Below the pieces are notes generated by a model. That model had not been told where the DNA came from and did not search any database. It saw only the letters and a list, made by a program, of their open reading frames with translations. From Methanomassiliicoccus sp. (GTDB taxonomy: Archaea; Thermoplasmatota; Thermoplasmata; Methanomassiliicoccales; Methanomassiliicoccaceae), in assembly GCA_012719175.1 (NCBI GenBank), contig JAAYAX010000013.1, positions 1 through 64,000 of the forward strand: 64,000 bases of DNA, read 5' to 3'. Position 1 is the stretch's first letter. Each line of letters begins with the position of its first letter. The translations under genes were made by a program, and so were the position numbers. Positions 24,576 through 32,379 of this stretch are shown one piece after another.

Positions 24576-25550
24576 TCAGTCGGCGCTGTCCCCGCGGTTC
24601 TCCCCCACGAGGACCATGTAGGCCAGCAGAGACTCCAGCTGTATGCGCTCGTTAGAACCCTCGACGATGCGGAACTCGATCTCCCCGGTGCGGTCCATGA
24701 GCTTCACCTTATCATAGTCCGATATGTCCAGGTCGAATACCGTGCGATGGATCTGCTTTATAATATCCTCGCCTGAGAGGCCATACGATATCATTATTTC
24801 ATCCAGACGATTCCTGGCGGCGATGAAATCACCGCTGATGGCGGTCTGCAGAAGGTCCTTCACCTCCTCCGGTCTGGCTGTTCCCGTGGTATGATACACG
24901 AGGTCCACGGTGATGTTCTCGCCCAGGGAAGCGGCCACTTGCAACGAGTTGACTGCTTTCCTCATGTCTCCTTGAGAAACGTGCACCAGGGCTTCCAAGG
25001 CATCGTCGGCGATGGTCAGGTTCTCCAAGCTGACGATACGGCGGAGGTTGCTGCGGACGTCCTCGGCCCTCAGAGGCCGGAAGCGGAACACCGCACAGCG
25101 TGACTGGATAGGTTCAATAATCTTTGAAGAGTAGTTCACACTGAGGATGAATCGACAGGTCTTGCTGTACTTCTCCATCGTCCTTCTTAACGCAGCCTGC
25201 GCGTCCCCTGTCAGCGCGTCGGCCTCGTCCAGGAAGATTATCTTGAAGTCGGCGCCCCCGATGGGCGCGGTACGGGCGAAGTCCTTTATCTTTCCGCGTA
25301 CGACATCGATGCCTCTCTCGTCCGAGGCGTTGAGCTCGTTGAAATTACCCTTCCAGTTATCACCGTAAAGTTCCTTCGCCAGGGCTATGGCGGAGGTCGT
25401 CTTCCCGGTCCCGGCCGGACCGGCGAACATGAGGTGAGGTAGGTTGTGAGCCCGGGCATAGGACTCCAGGCGATCTACGATGTCACGCTGGCCAATGATA
25501 TCCTTGAGGGTCTTGGGCCGGTACTTCTCTATCCATATCTCATTCATCAA
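24576..25550 (-). CDS. rfcS: Replication factor C small subunit
   Basis: The 324-residue AAA+ clamp-loader subunit loads the PCNA ring with the RFC large subunit, which is not in this window. Motifs are [14 protein letters not shown], Walker [32 protein letters not shown] (Walker B plus sensor), the arginine-finger SRC in [13 protein letters not shown], and a C-terminal collar domain. The start is ATG 25550 or the adjacent 25547. It is separate from L40e by 58 bases on the same strand. Nothing in the protein is unusual for the archaeal family. Confidence 0.97.
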   Translation of the reverse strand: MMNEIWIEKYRPKTLKDIIGQRDIVDRLESYARAHNLPHLMFAGPAGTGKTTSAIALAKELYGDNWKGNFNELNASDERGIDVVRGKIKDFARTAPIGGADFKIIFLDEADALTGDAQAALRRTMEKYSKTCRFILSVNYSSKIIEPIQSRCAVFRFRPLRAEDVRSNLRRIVSLENLTIADDALEALVHVSQGDMRKAVNSLQVAASLGENITVDLVYHTTGTARPEEVKDLLQTAISGDFIAARNRLDEIMISYGLSGEDIIKQIHRTVFDLDISDYDKVKLMDRTGEIEFRIVEGSNERIQLESLLAYMVLVGENRGDSAD

Positions 25551-25768
25551 AGTCAGTCCGCGCTAACGGGATGGAGTCAATTAAATGTTGTTACGGGCCG
25601 CCCGAAAGTGGCGGAGGACGAGTTTCATCATGCAAAGCCCAGAAAGGGCGATACAAATGAGCTTTGTATTACGGGGACCGAGCGTCTGGCGGTACGGTTG
25701 AATGTATCTCAGCTCCATATCTTTATTAATTCAGTTATTGGTATAAGCTAGAAGGAGGAGAAGCAGAA

Positions 25769-26278
25769 ATGAACTGTCCAAGTTGTGGAAGGGAGTCGTC
25801 TCCCGGGGCAAAGTTCTGCGAGAACTGTGGAACGCCGTTGCCCAGTGTACAGAGCTTCCAGGCGCCCGATCCGCAGTACGCACAGGCACCGCCTCAGGCA
25901 AACGGGGCACAGCCCCAATATGGCCCACCGCCCCAGCAAGAGTCCCAGCCATATGGTCAGCAACCCTACGGCCAGCAGCCATATGGTCAGCAACCCTACG
26001 GCCAGCCCATGTACCCAATAGTGCAGATGAAGAATGCGGGAATCGCTGCGGTCCTCGCATTCTTGATCGCAGGGCTAGGCCATATCTACCTGGGACTGAT
26101 AACCAAGGGCATTGTGTTCATGATACTCATGGTGGTCCTATGGATCGTTGGCATCTTCACGTTCGGCATCGGCTTCATCGTCTACATAATCTTCTGGCTG
26201 TGGCAGATCTATGATGCCTATAACAAGGCCAACCAGTACAACGCCGCTCTGCAGCAGACAGGGAGGGCCCCCTGGTAA
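25769..26278 (+). CDS. Zinc-ribbon protein with a TM2-like membrane domain and QPYGQ repeats
   Basis: The 169-residue protein has three parts. Residues 1-25 are a zinc ribbon, CPSC and CENCG. Residues of about 26-86 are rich in Pro, Gln, Tyr and Gly, with the unit QPYGQ repeated. Residues of about 90-150 form two or three membrane segments (AVLAFLIAGLGHIYLG and following) like a TM2 domain. The end QTGRAPW is shared with the next protein's QTGQAPW. GGAGGAG lies 12 bases before ATG 25769. The next gene encodes a paralog. Function unknown; ribbon on the cytoplasmic side is inferred. Confidence 0.75.
   Translation: MNCPSCGRESSPGAKFCENCGTPLPSVQSFQAPDPQYAQAPPQANGAQPQYGPPPQQESQPYGQQPYGQQPYGQQPYGQPMYPIVQMKNAGIAAVLAFLIAGLGHIYLGLITKGIVFMILMVVLWIVGIFTFGIGFIVYIIFWLWQIYDAYNKANQYNAALQQTGRAPW
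25946..26005 (+). repeat. Two perfect 30-base tandem repeats inside a gene
   Basis: Two identical 30-base units (25946-25975 and 25976-26005), each beginning cagccatatggtcagc, code for QPYGQQPYGQ. They lie in the disordered linker of the zinc-ribbon protein. Copy number could vary between strains by slippage. Confidence 0.85.
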
Positions 26279-26374
26279 ACTTCTTCCTAACCTTCTTATT
26301 CATTGTCTTTCCAGATTAGATTATTAAACATCTTGAGGATATATCTACTAAAAGCGCGTTCAAAGGGACCAAGT

Positions 26375-26863
26375 ATGTACTGTCCTAACTGTGGAACTAA
26401 CCTGCCGGATGAATCAGCCTTCTGCCCCAACTGCGGTTTCGACCTAAAGAAAGGGACCGCGACTCCATCGCAACCATGGCAGCCCAATGTCCATCAGAAC
26501 GCACCACCACCTTACGGTTACTACCTGCCGGTCAAGAGCGAGCTTGTGGCCGCAATACTGGGGTTCTTCATACCGGGGGCAGGCCATATCTATGTCGGCA
26601 AGATCGTTCGCGGCCTGATCTTCATGATCGCGTATTTTTCGTTGACCGTTATCTCTGTATGGGTGGTCTGGAGCCAGATAGGCGGCCTCGTAAATACGTC
26701 GGATCCTAACGAGATAATGAATGCACTGAGCGGCTCAATAGGCCTGATAACGGCCGTCAGCATCATCACGTTCATCATCTGGATAGTCCAGTTGATCGAC
26801 GTTATAATGCTGACCAAGAAGTACAATGAGGGGCTGCAGAGGACCGGTCAGGCACCCTGGTGA
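26375..26863 (+). CDS. Zinc-ribbon protein with a TM2-like membrane domain, paralog of the previous gene
   Basis: The 162-residue protein has a zinc ribbon at residues 2-22 (YCPNCG and FCPNCG), a short Pro/Gln-rich linker, and a membrane part of three segments beginning LVAAILGFFIPGAGHIYVG. The GAGHIYVGK motif matches the upstream paralog's GLGHIYLG. The end QRTGQAPW is also shared. I chose ATG 26375 because the ribbon starts at once; the frame upstream is open but has no ribosome site. The pair probably came from a local duplication. Function unknown. Confidence 0.75.
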   Translation: MYCPNCGTNLPDESAFCPNCGFDLKKGTATPSQPWQPNVHQNAPPPYGYYLPVKSELVAAILGFFIPGAGHIYVGKIVRGLIFMIAYFSLTVISVWVVWSQIGGLVNTSDPNEIMNALSGSIGLITAVSIITFIIWIVQLIDVIMLTKKYNEGLQRTGQAPW

Positions 26864-26948
26864 AGTGATCATTTCGGCGATCGAAATCGCTAAGGTGAAA
26901 TCTGAGAATCGATTGCTCAGCACATAACGATTAATAGGCCAGATCAAG

Positions 26949-27590
26949 ATGCCTGGCCACATGGACTTCCTGGACCTCGATGGCTTGTTCTATTCGGCAA
27001 CGCTGCTGTTCTTCATCTTCGATCCCTTTGCCAGCGTCCCGGTGTTCATTGCCATGACCAAGAGCTACGACGAGAAGGCCTTGGTGTCCTGTGCCAACCG
27101 CGCGATCCTGGTGGCAGCATTGCTGTTCGTCATATTCGTTCTTATTGGACAACCGCTGCTGGACATGTTCGGGATCACCGTGGACGGTTTCAAAGTAGCT
27201 GGGGGTCTTGTGCTCCTCCTGATGTCCATGGAGATCATCTTCGGTCTCAACCTCATCCGCTCGGGGGACCAGAACGTCGCCTGGGTTATCATCGCCACCC
27301 CCATTCTGACAGGTCCAGGAGTGATATCAACGGCCATCATCCTCACCGTGCAGTATGATCCTATCACGGTGCTGCTAGCAGGCAGCTTTTCGCTGGTGAC
27401 GACTTGGCTCCTCATGCGCAACGCTCATGCCGTTACGCGTATCGTCGGGAACCAGGTCATCGATATCTTCTCCAAGGTCGTGGGGCTGCTGATAGCAGCT
27501 ATGGCTATCGAATACATCTTCCGGGGGGCCACCGATTGGATGATCAACAATCCCCATTCCTTACTGGGCCTTATCCTTGGGATTTTCTAG
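26949..27590 (+). CDS. MarC-family integral membrane protein
   Basis: The 213-residue protein has six membrane segments with the MarC pattern: FIFDPFASVPVFIAMTKSY near the N-terminus, then AGGLVLLLMSMEIIFG, IIATPILTGPGVISTAII, and VVGLLIAAMAIEYIFRG near the end. MarC was once linked to multiple antibiotic resistance, and that role has since been doubted; function is unknown. ATG 26949 is used; ATG 26961 is also in frame. Small inverted repeat ATTTCG-gcgat-CGAAAT (26871-26887) lies between it and the previous gene. No partner is obvious. Confidence 0.85.
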   Translation: MPGHMDFLDLDGLFYSATLLFFIFDPFASVPVFIAMTKSYDEKALVSCANRAILVAALLFVIFVLIGQPLLDMFGITVDGFKVAGGLVLLLMSMEIIFGLNLIRSGDQNVAWVIIATPILTGPGVISTAIILTVQYDPITVLLAGSFSLVTTWLLMRNAHAVTRIVGNQVIDIFSKVVGLLIAAMAIEYIFRGATDWMINNPHSLLGLILGIF

Positions 27591-27918
27591 GTACCGATCA
27601 AGGTGTGGGCCCTCCTTCCGAGTGGAGGAACACCGCGTTGTCATTTTTAGTGCAAGGAAAGATCTTTCTTCGAGTTAAACGGGAGGCTCCCCGTGGATGA
27701 TCAGAACGGACATTGCACATTTTTTCGCGAACCTTATTCATCTCAGGCATTGTTAAAACGAGAAATGATCCTCCTAATCAGAATGAGGACATGAGAATAT
27801 ATTTTCTAAAAAAATAGAATTTTTAATTGATGTAATAAAAAAGGCTGAATAATTTTTTATAAAGACAATTTGCTTAACCAACATTCTTCCAGTTTTGGCT
27901 AGGAGGATTAGGGGGTTA
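27591..27918. other. Gene-free promoter region, AT-rich
   Basis: No coding region is visible in these 328 bases. The right half is very AT-rich and holds a TATA-like ttttttataaa (27850-27860) about 60 bases before the next gene, then a GGAGG and a GGGGG run just before its ATG. A 12-base palindrome gaaagatctttc (27657-27668) has no loop and may be chance. Confidence 0.5.
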
Positions 27919-28617
27919 ATGACAATGGATGAAAAAAGCAAGATATTCGGGTTGACGTACGCGCAGGCATTGGCTGCAATTGCTGCTGTGCTTGGGATAA
28001 TTGGAATGTTCCTACCATGGTGGTCATTCAGCGCTTATGGGTTTTCCTCCTCAGTGGGGGGCGGAGGTAGAAGCGCTTTAACAGGCTTCCTGTGCATAAT
28101 CGTGTTGGCGATCATATTCTCCGACAAGATAATGAGTTTGATATCACAGTCATCGGGTGGTAACGGCACGGCCAACCAACTGTCCTCGTTCAATAACCTG
28201 GTCAAATCGTTCTCCAACATCATAATGCTCATCATCGGTTTGATCATACTTGTGCTGGCATTAGATGCCTTTGGAGTCCTTGGCAGCTACCAGGGAATCG
28301 GCCTATGGCTCACGATCATCGCTGGACTCGGCATCATCGGCTCAGTGGTCATCAACCTATTGATCTTCAAGGCCCCGCTCATGCCCTCGAACCCTGCCGG
28401 GCAGATCCAAAATGCCTTCAACCAGCCGCCTCCAGCACCTCAGCAGGCCCCGACCGCGTACTCACCGCCGGTTCCTCCTGCACCACAGCCTGCTCAGCCA
28501 ATGAACCCGCCTCAGGCCGCTCCGACCGCTCAGGCCATGCCGAAGGTCTGCCCGTACTGCTCGGCACCTTTGACAGGAGAGAAGTTTTGCGGTAACTGTG
28601 GGAACAAGGTGGGCTGA
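27919..28617 (+). CDS. Membrane protein with a C-terminal zinc ribbon
   Basis: The 232-residue protein has four membrane segments (about residues 18-40, 57-75, 105-130 and 137-160), a Pro/Gln/Ala-rich linker (about 170-208), and a C-terminal zinc ribbon, CPYCSAPLTGEKFCGNCG. It is the reverse layout of the two zinc-ribbon proteins upstream: membrane first, ribbon last. ATG 27919 is the first of two close ATGs and has GGAGG 12 bases upstream; ATG 27925 is equally good. The gene has its own AT-rich promoter. Function unknown. The ribbon and linker suggest a cytoplasmic interaction domain. Confidence 0.75.
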   Translation: MTMDEKSKIFGLTYAQALAAIAAVLGIIGMFLPWWSFSAYGFSSSVGGGGRSALTGFLCIIVLAIIFSDKIMSLISQSSGGNGTANQLSSFNNLVKSFSNIIMLIIGLIILVLALDAFGVLGSYQGIGLWLTIIAGLGIIGSVVINLLIFKAPLMPSNPAGQIQNAFNQPPPAPQQAPTAYSPPVPPAPQPAQPMNPPQAAPTAQAMPKVCPYCSAPLTGEKFCGNCGNKVG

Positions 28618-28793
28618 GTCAAAACTCCTGCAATCTCTTTTTTTATACTTTTATGAAAACATCCTGATATGGCCCTTAGGCGCACGTCCAGAGCTTACAC
28701 GCACATCTGTGAGATAGTGGAAGGATGAACGACCACCCCGAAGATAGGGGTCGAGGCCAAGAATTAATAACTTCTCCGGGTTGGGTATGTTGA

Positions 28794-29726
28794 ATGAGCA
28801 GATGCGATAAGTGTAATCGCGAAGCCGTAGAGTTCATCAGATACAACGGCAGCCACCTCTGTTCCGCTCACTTCCAGGAGTATGTGGAAAGGCGAGTCAG
28901 GAAGGAGCTCAGGTCGCAGGTCGATCTGGACCGTTCCAAGCATATCGCAGTGGCCATTTCGGGGGGCAAGGACAGCTGCATCGCTCTTCTGCTGATACAC
29001 AATATCCTGGAAAAGAGAAGGGATGTCACCATATCCGCCATTACTGTAGATGAGGGCATCGAAGGCTACCGCCCGGAGGCACTGCAGAAGGCGCGACGCT
29101 TGGCCAAGGACCTGGGCGTGGAGCATCATGTGATCAGATTCCAAGATGAGGTGGGGATGACCATGGACGAGACCGCCTCCATCCTAGGACAGCGAACGCC
29201 ATGCGCCTATTGCGGGGTCTTTCGCCGCATGTGCATGAACTTGAAGGCAAGGGAGATCTGCGCGGACGTCCTGGCAACAGGTCATAACCTTGACGATGCG
29301 GCCCAGGCGGTGCTCATGAACTTCACCCGGGGGGACGTGGAGAGGCTGGCCCGCATGGGGCCCCATGAGAAGGTGCAGCCCGGCCTGGTCCCAAGGATCA
29401 TGCCCCTTCGTCTCATCCCTGAGAAGGAGGTGTACCTCTATGCGCTGCTGCGCGAGATCGACTTCTCCGATTCCTCCTGCCCCTACTGGGAGGCGGCACT
29501 GCGCAACGAGTATCGGGATATCATCGACGGGATGGAGGCGAGGTCCCCGGGTACGAAGCACTCCATCATAGCCAGCTATGACGACCTCAAGCCACTGCTG
29601 CAGATGAAGTATCCTCAGACCGCCCTCAAATTGTGCCAGTGCGGTGAGCCCTCGCCCAAGGGAAGGTGCATGGCCTGCACCATGATGGAGGAGCTTCAGG
29701 ACCGGCGGACCCGCCAGTTGCCCTGA
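28794..29726 (+). CDS. ttuA: tRNA 2-thiolation protein (TtuA/NcsA/CTU1 family)
   Basis: The 310-residue ATP-pyrophosphatase adds sulfur to a tRNA uridine, at U34 or U54 depending on subfamily. The N-terminal zinc site is CDKCNREA with a later CSAH. The PP-loop is VAISGGKDS. CAYCGVFRR supplies two of the cluster-binding cysteines. HNLDDAAQAVLMN is the family helix. A C-terminal Cys group, CQCGE and CMACTM, forms the second zinc finger. A TATA-like aattaataac (28760-28769) is about 25-34 bases before ATG 28794, so the mRNA is close to leaderless. Confidence 0.9.
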   Translation: MSRCDKCNREAVEFIRYNGSHLCSAHFQEYVERRVRKELRSQVDLDRSKHIAVAISGGKDSCIALLLIHNILEKRRDVTISAITVDEGIEGYRPEALQKARRLAKDLGVEHHVIRFQDEVGMTMDETASILGQRTPCAYCGVFRRMCMNLKAREICADVLATGHNLDDAAQAVLMNFTRGDVERLARMGPHEKVQPGLVPRIMPLRLIPEKEVYLYALLREIDFSDSSCPYWEAALRNEYRDIIDGMEARSPGTKHSIIASYDDLKPLLQMKYPQTALKLCQCGEPSPKGRCMACTMMEELQDRRTRQLP

Positions 29727-29772
29727 GCCCATCTCATTGTACTACAGATGACCTCGTTTTCCGACCGCCTGG

Positions 29773-31614
29773 CTACCTTCCATCCTCGGAGTAAAGGTCC
29801 TCGATGCCCAGCGGGTGGGCTCTCTCCCTTACCGACCTGGAGACCTCCGGGGTCATCACGATCTCATCCGGCCACTCCCGCTCATGGCCGTCCACCGATC
29901 CCTTCTTGGTGGCATCGATGATGAGCTGCCTATCCGCCATCCAAACGTCTCGCAGGGGATCCACATTGTTAAAGAACTTCCAAAGACAGAGGGAGCTGTC
30001 GGTAAGGTCGATGTCGTCGAACAGGACGATCACACCCTCCCTGGTCAGCTGGGGGCTCCTTTCCAACAGGTCCCGATAGTACTTGGAGCTCTTCCATTTC
30101 TTATCAATGCTAAGGAGCAGGAGAGGGGTCCTGCGGCCAGCTGCGGCCATGCGGAAGGAGATGAAGCCCCTGTCCAGGTCTCTGAGCACCTCCCTGATCT
30201 CCATCTCTGAACGATAAGGTGAGAAGCGGGACTCGCCACGGGACCTCTCTCCCGGCCTCCGTTCCGTGGCATCGAGACCCAGCTTTCCACCGAACAGAGG
30301 GTCCGGCGCGGAGTGGTCCAGAACGTCCAGCACACCCTCCGTGAGCACCACGTCGGTCCACGGGTCGATGGTGTCCAGCAGGTGATCGAACAGGACCTCT
30401 GGCTTCAGGGGAACGTCCTCGTCGACGACGGCAATCATCTTGGCGAAGCTCATCTGCCCGCTCCCCCAAAGTGCGCTCATCACCTTCCGGGCGTGGAGCG
30501 GGTATTCCTTGCGAATTGAGACCACCACGATATTGTGGAAGACACCTTCCCATGGCATCCAATAGTCCACTATCTCCGGGACGACCATCCGCAACGGCGG
30601 TAGGAAGATCCTCTCCGTGGCCTTCGCTAGGTAGCAGTCCTCCATGGGCGGACGTCCCACCACGGTAGCACTGTATATGGCGTCCCGGCGGTGGGTCACG
30701 GCGGTCACATGGAACACTGGATACTCGCCCTTGAGGGAGTAGTAACCGGTATGGTCCCCGAACGGCCCCTCGGTCCGGGTCTCACCCGGTTCCACATATC
30801 CTTCGAGGACGAACTCCGCCGTTGCCGGCACTTCCAGGTCCACTGTGAGGCATTTAACAAGATCTACGGGAGTCCCCTGGATGAAACCGGCCAGCAGCAT
30901 CTCGTCCATCCCTTGGGGCATGGGGGCGGTGGCCGCGTACGTCACCGCCGGGGCAGTGCCGATGGCCACCGCCACCGGCATGCGCCTTCCTTCCTTCTCG
31001 TACCCGTGGTAGTTGTGACTGCCGTCCTTGTGGATGTGCCAGTGCATGCCGGTGGTGTTACGGTCGTAGATCTGCATGCGGTACATGCCTACGTTCCTTT
31101 TCCCCTCCACGCTCTTGGTGAACACCACCGGAAGGGTAACGAACCTGCCCCCATCCTGGGGCCAGCACTTGAGCACCGGGATGGTGCCTAGATCGACCTC
31201 GTTCCCTGTCATGACCACTTCCTGGCATGGCGCTCTCCCGCCCTTCTTCACCTTGGGGAGGCACTTCGCCAGTCCCATAAGCTCCGGGAGCGTTCCCACC
31301 TTACCCATGAAGGTGGAGGGCATGGACATCTTCAGCAGTCCCGAGATCCTCTCTGCGAGTTCGTCGGGGGAATCGGCCTCCAGGGCCATGGCCATCCTCC
31401 TGTCGCTGCCGAAAGCGTTGGTCAGCACGGGGAAACTGCTACCGATCACGTTCTCGAACAACAGTGCCTTCCCGCCCCCCGGTACCTTGGACATGCGGTC
31501 GGTGATCTCCGTGATCTCCAGTTCCGGCGATACCGGCCCAACGACCCTCTTCAGCTCCCCTTCCTTCTCCAGACGTTTCACGAAGCTGTGCAGGTCCCTG
31601 TAGGTCATTGTCAT
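29773..31614 (-). CDS. ubiD: UbiD-family aromatic acid decarboxylase
   Basis: The 613-residue enzyme belongs to the prenylated-FMN-dependent decarboxylases. In quinone synthesis UbiD (or MqnL in the futalosine route) removes the carboxyl group of the prenylated ring acid. Visible motifs are GGKALLFENV, the metal/cofactor region VEPGETRTEGPFGDHTGYYS, and SKSRF-like conserved segments toward the C-terminus. Length fits the longer archaeal/MqnL-type forms. Start ATG 31614 overlaps the ubiE stop as TGATG; ATG 31608 is an alternative. UbiX, which makes the cofactor, is not in the window. It is last in the operon with the importer, UbiA and UbiE. Confidence 0.88.
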   Translation of the reverse strand: MTMTYRDLHSFVKRLEKEGELKRVVGPVSPELEITEITDRMSKVPGGGKALLFENVIGSSFPVLTNAFGSDRRMAMALEADSPDELAERISGLLKMSMPSTFMGKVGTLPELMGLAKCLPKVKKGGRAPCQEVVMTGNEVDLGTIPVLKCWPQDGGRFVTLPVVFTKSVEGKRNVGMYRMQIYDRNTTGMHWHIHKDGSHNYHGYEKEGRRMPVAVAIGTAPAVTYAATAPMPQGMDEMLLAGFIQGTPVDLVKCLTVDLEVPATAEFVLEGYVEPGETRTEGPFGDHTGYYSLKGEYPVFHVTAVTHRRDAIYSATVVGRPPMEDCYLAKATERIFLPPLRMVVPEIVDYWMPWEGVFHNIVVVSIRKEYPLHARKVMSALWGSGQMSFAKMIAVVDEDVPLKPEVLFDHLLDTIDPWTDVVLTEGVLDVLDHSAPDPLFGGKLGLDATERRPGERSRGESRFSPYRSEMEIREVLRDLDRGFISFRMAAAGRRTPLLLLSIDKKWKSSKYYRDLLERSPQLTREGVIVLFDDIDLTDSSLCLWKFFNNVDPLRDVWMADRQLIIDATKKGSVDGHEREWPDEIVMTPEVSRSVRERAHPLGIEDLYSEDGR

Positions 31615-32339
31615 CACTTCTCCAGTAGGTAGATATGGCATGCCCCCAACGTCAGCTCCCTTATCTCCAGCGGGGTGAAGCCCGCAGCCGCCATCTTGTC
31701 CTTCAGGACGTCAGGGGAGGGGAACGTGATGATGGAGTCGCACAGGTATCGGTATGAAGACTCATCTCCCTTCTGGAGGCGGACCACCACGGGCATGAGC
31801 TTGGTGAGGTAGAAGACCATGCCCTGCCTGATCACGGGATAGCGGGGTATGGACAGCTCCACCACAGCCAGACGACCGCCGGGCCTGAGGATCCGGTGCA
31901 CCTCCCTGAGGAAGCCGTCGATATCGATCATGTTGCGGACGCCGAAGGCCACCATGGCCATATCAAAGGCCGCGTCCTTGAAGGGGGTGTTCAAAGCATC
32001 ACCCTGGATCACGGGATAGGGGGCGTCCTGCCGACCCTTTCTCCACTTGGTGAGCGCGGTCCGGAGCATGTTGCGCGAAAGGTCGATACCCACTATGTCC
32101 CCGCCGTTCGTTGCCATCGCCTGCAGGGCCATGTCCCCGGTCCCCGTGGCGATGTCCAGGACCCGGTCCCCCGGACGGATGTCCAACATCTCCAGCGTAC
32201 GCTTACGCCACCGGCGGTCGATGGAACCGGACATGAGCAGGTTGAGGCGGTCGTAGGTCGGAGTGATATCGTCGAACATGCCTCCGATGCGCGACGGCCT
32301 CTTGTCCATCTCCTTTGCGACGTGGGTTGGCAGGCTCAT
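31614..32339 (-). CDS. ubiE: UbiE/MenG-type quinone ring methyltransferase
   Basis: The 241-residue SAM-dependent enzyme should methylate the ring of a prenylated quinol, usually late in ubiquinone or menaquinone synthesis. Motif I is VLDIATGTGDMA; family signatures are MFDDITPTYDRLN near the N-terminus, FGVRNMIDIDGFLREVHRIL and GGRLAVVELSIPR. These are the UbiE signatures and not those of a general methyltransferase. It follows the UbiA end by 40 bases and overlaps ubiD by one base. Whether the product is menaquinone, a methanophenazine-like or another quinone is not shown. Confidence 0.88.
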   Translation of the reverse strand: MSLPTHVAKEMDKRPSRIGGMFDDITPTYDRLNLLMSGSIDRRWRKRTLEMLDIRPGDRVLDIATGTGDMALQAMATNGGDIVGIDLSRNMLRTALTKWRKGRQDAPYPVIQGDALNTPFKDAAFDMAMVAFGVRNMIDIDGFLREVHRILRPGGRLAVVELSIPRYPVIRQGMVFYLTKLMPVVVRLQKGDESSYRYLCDSIITFPSPDVLKDKMAAAGFTPLEIRELTLGACHIYLLEK

Positions 32340-32379
32340 ACGGACCCTCCTGACTTTCCCATCCGGTACTGGACGTTGC

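Noticed and set aside
25946-26005. Tandem repeat as a CRISPR array
   Set aside because: The two 30-base units touch directly with no spacers and code for a regular peptide.
27657-27668. Palindrome gaaagatctttc as a terminator or operator
   Set aside because: It has no loop, is not followed by a T run, and is not close to a predicted transcription start.
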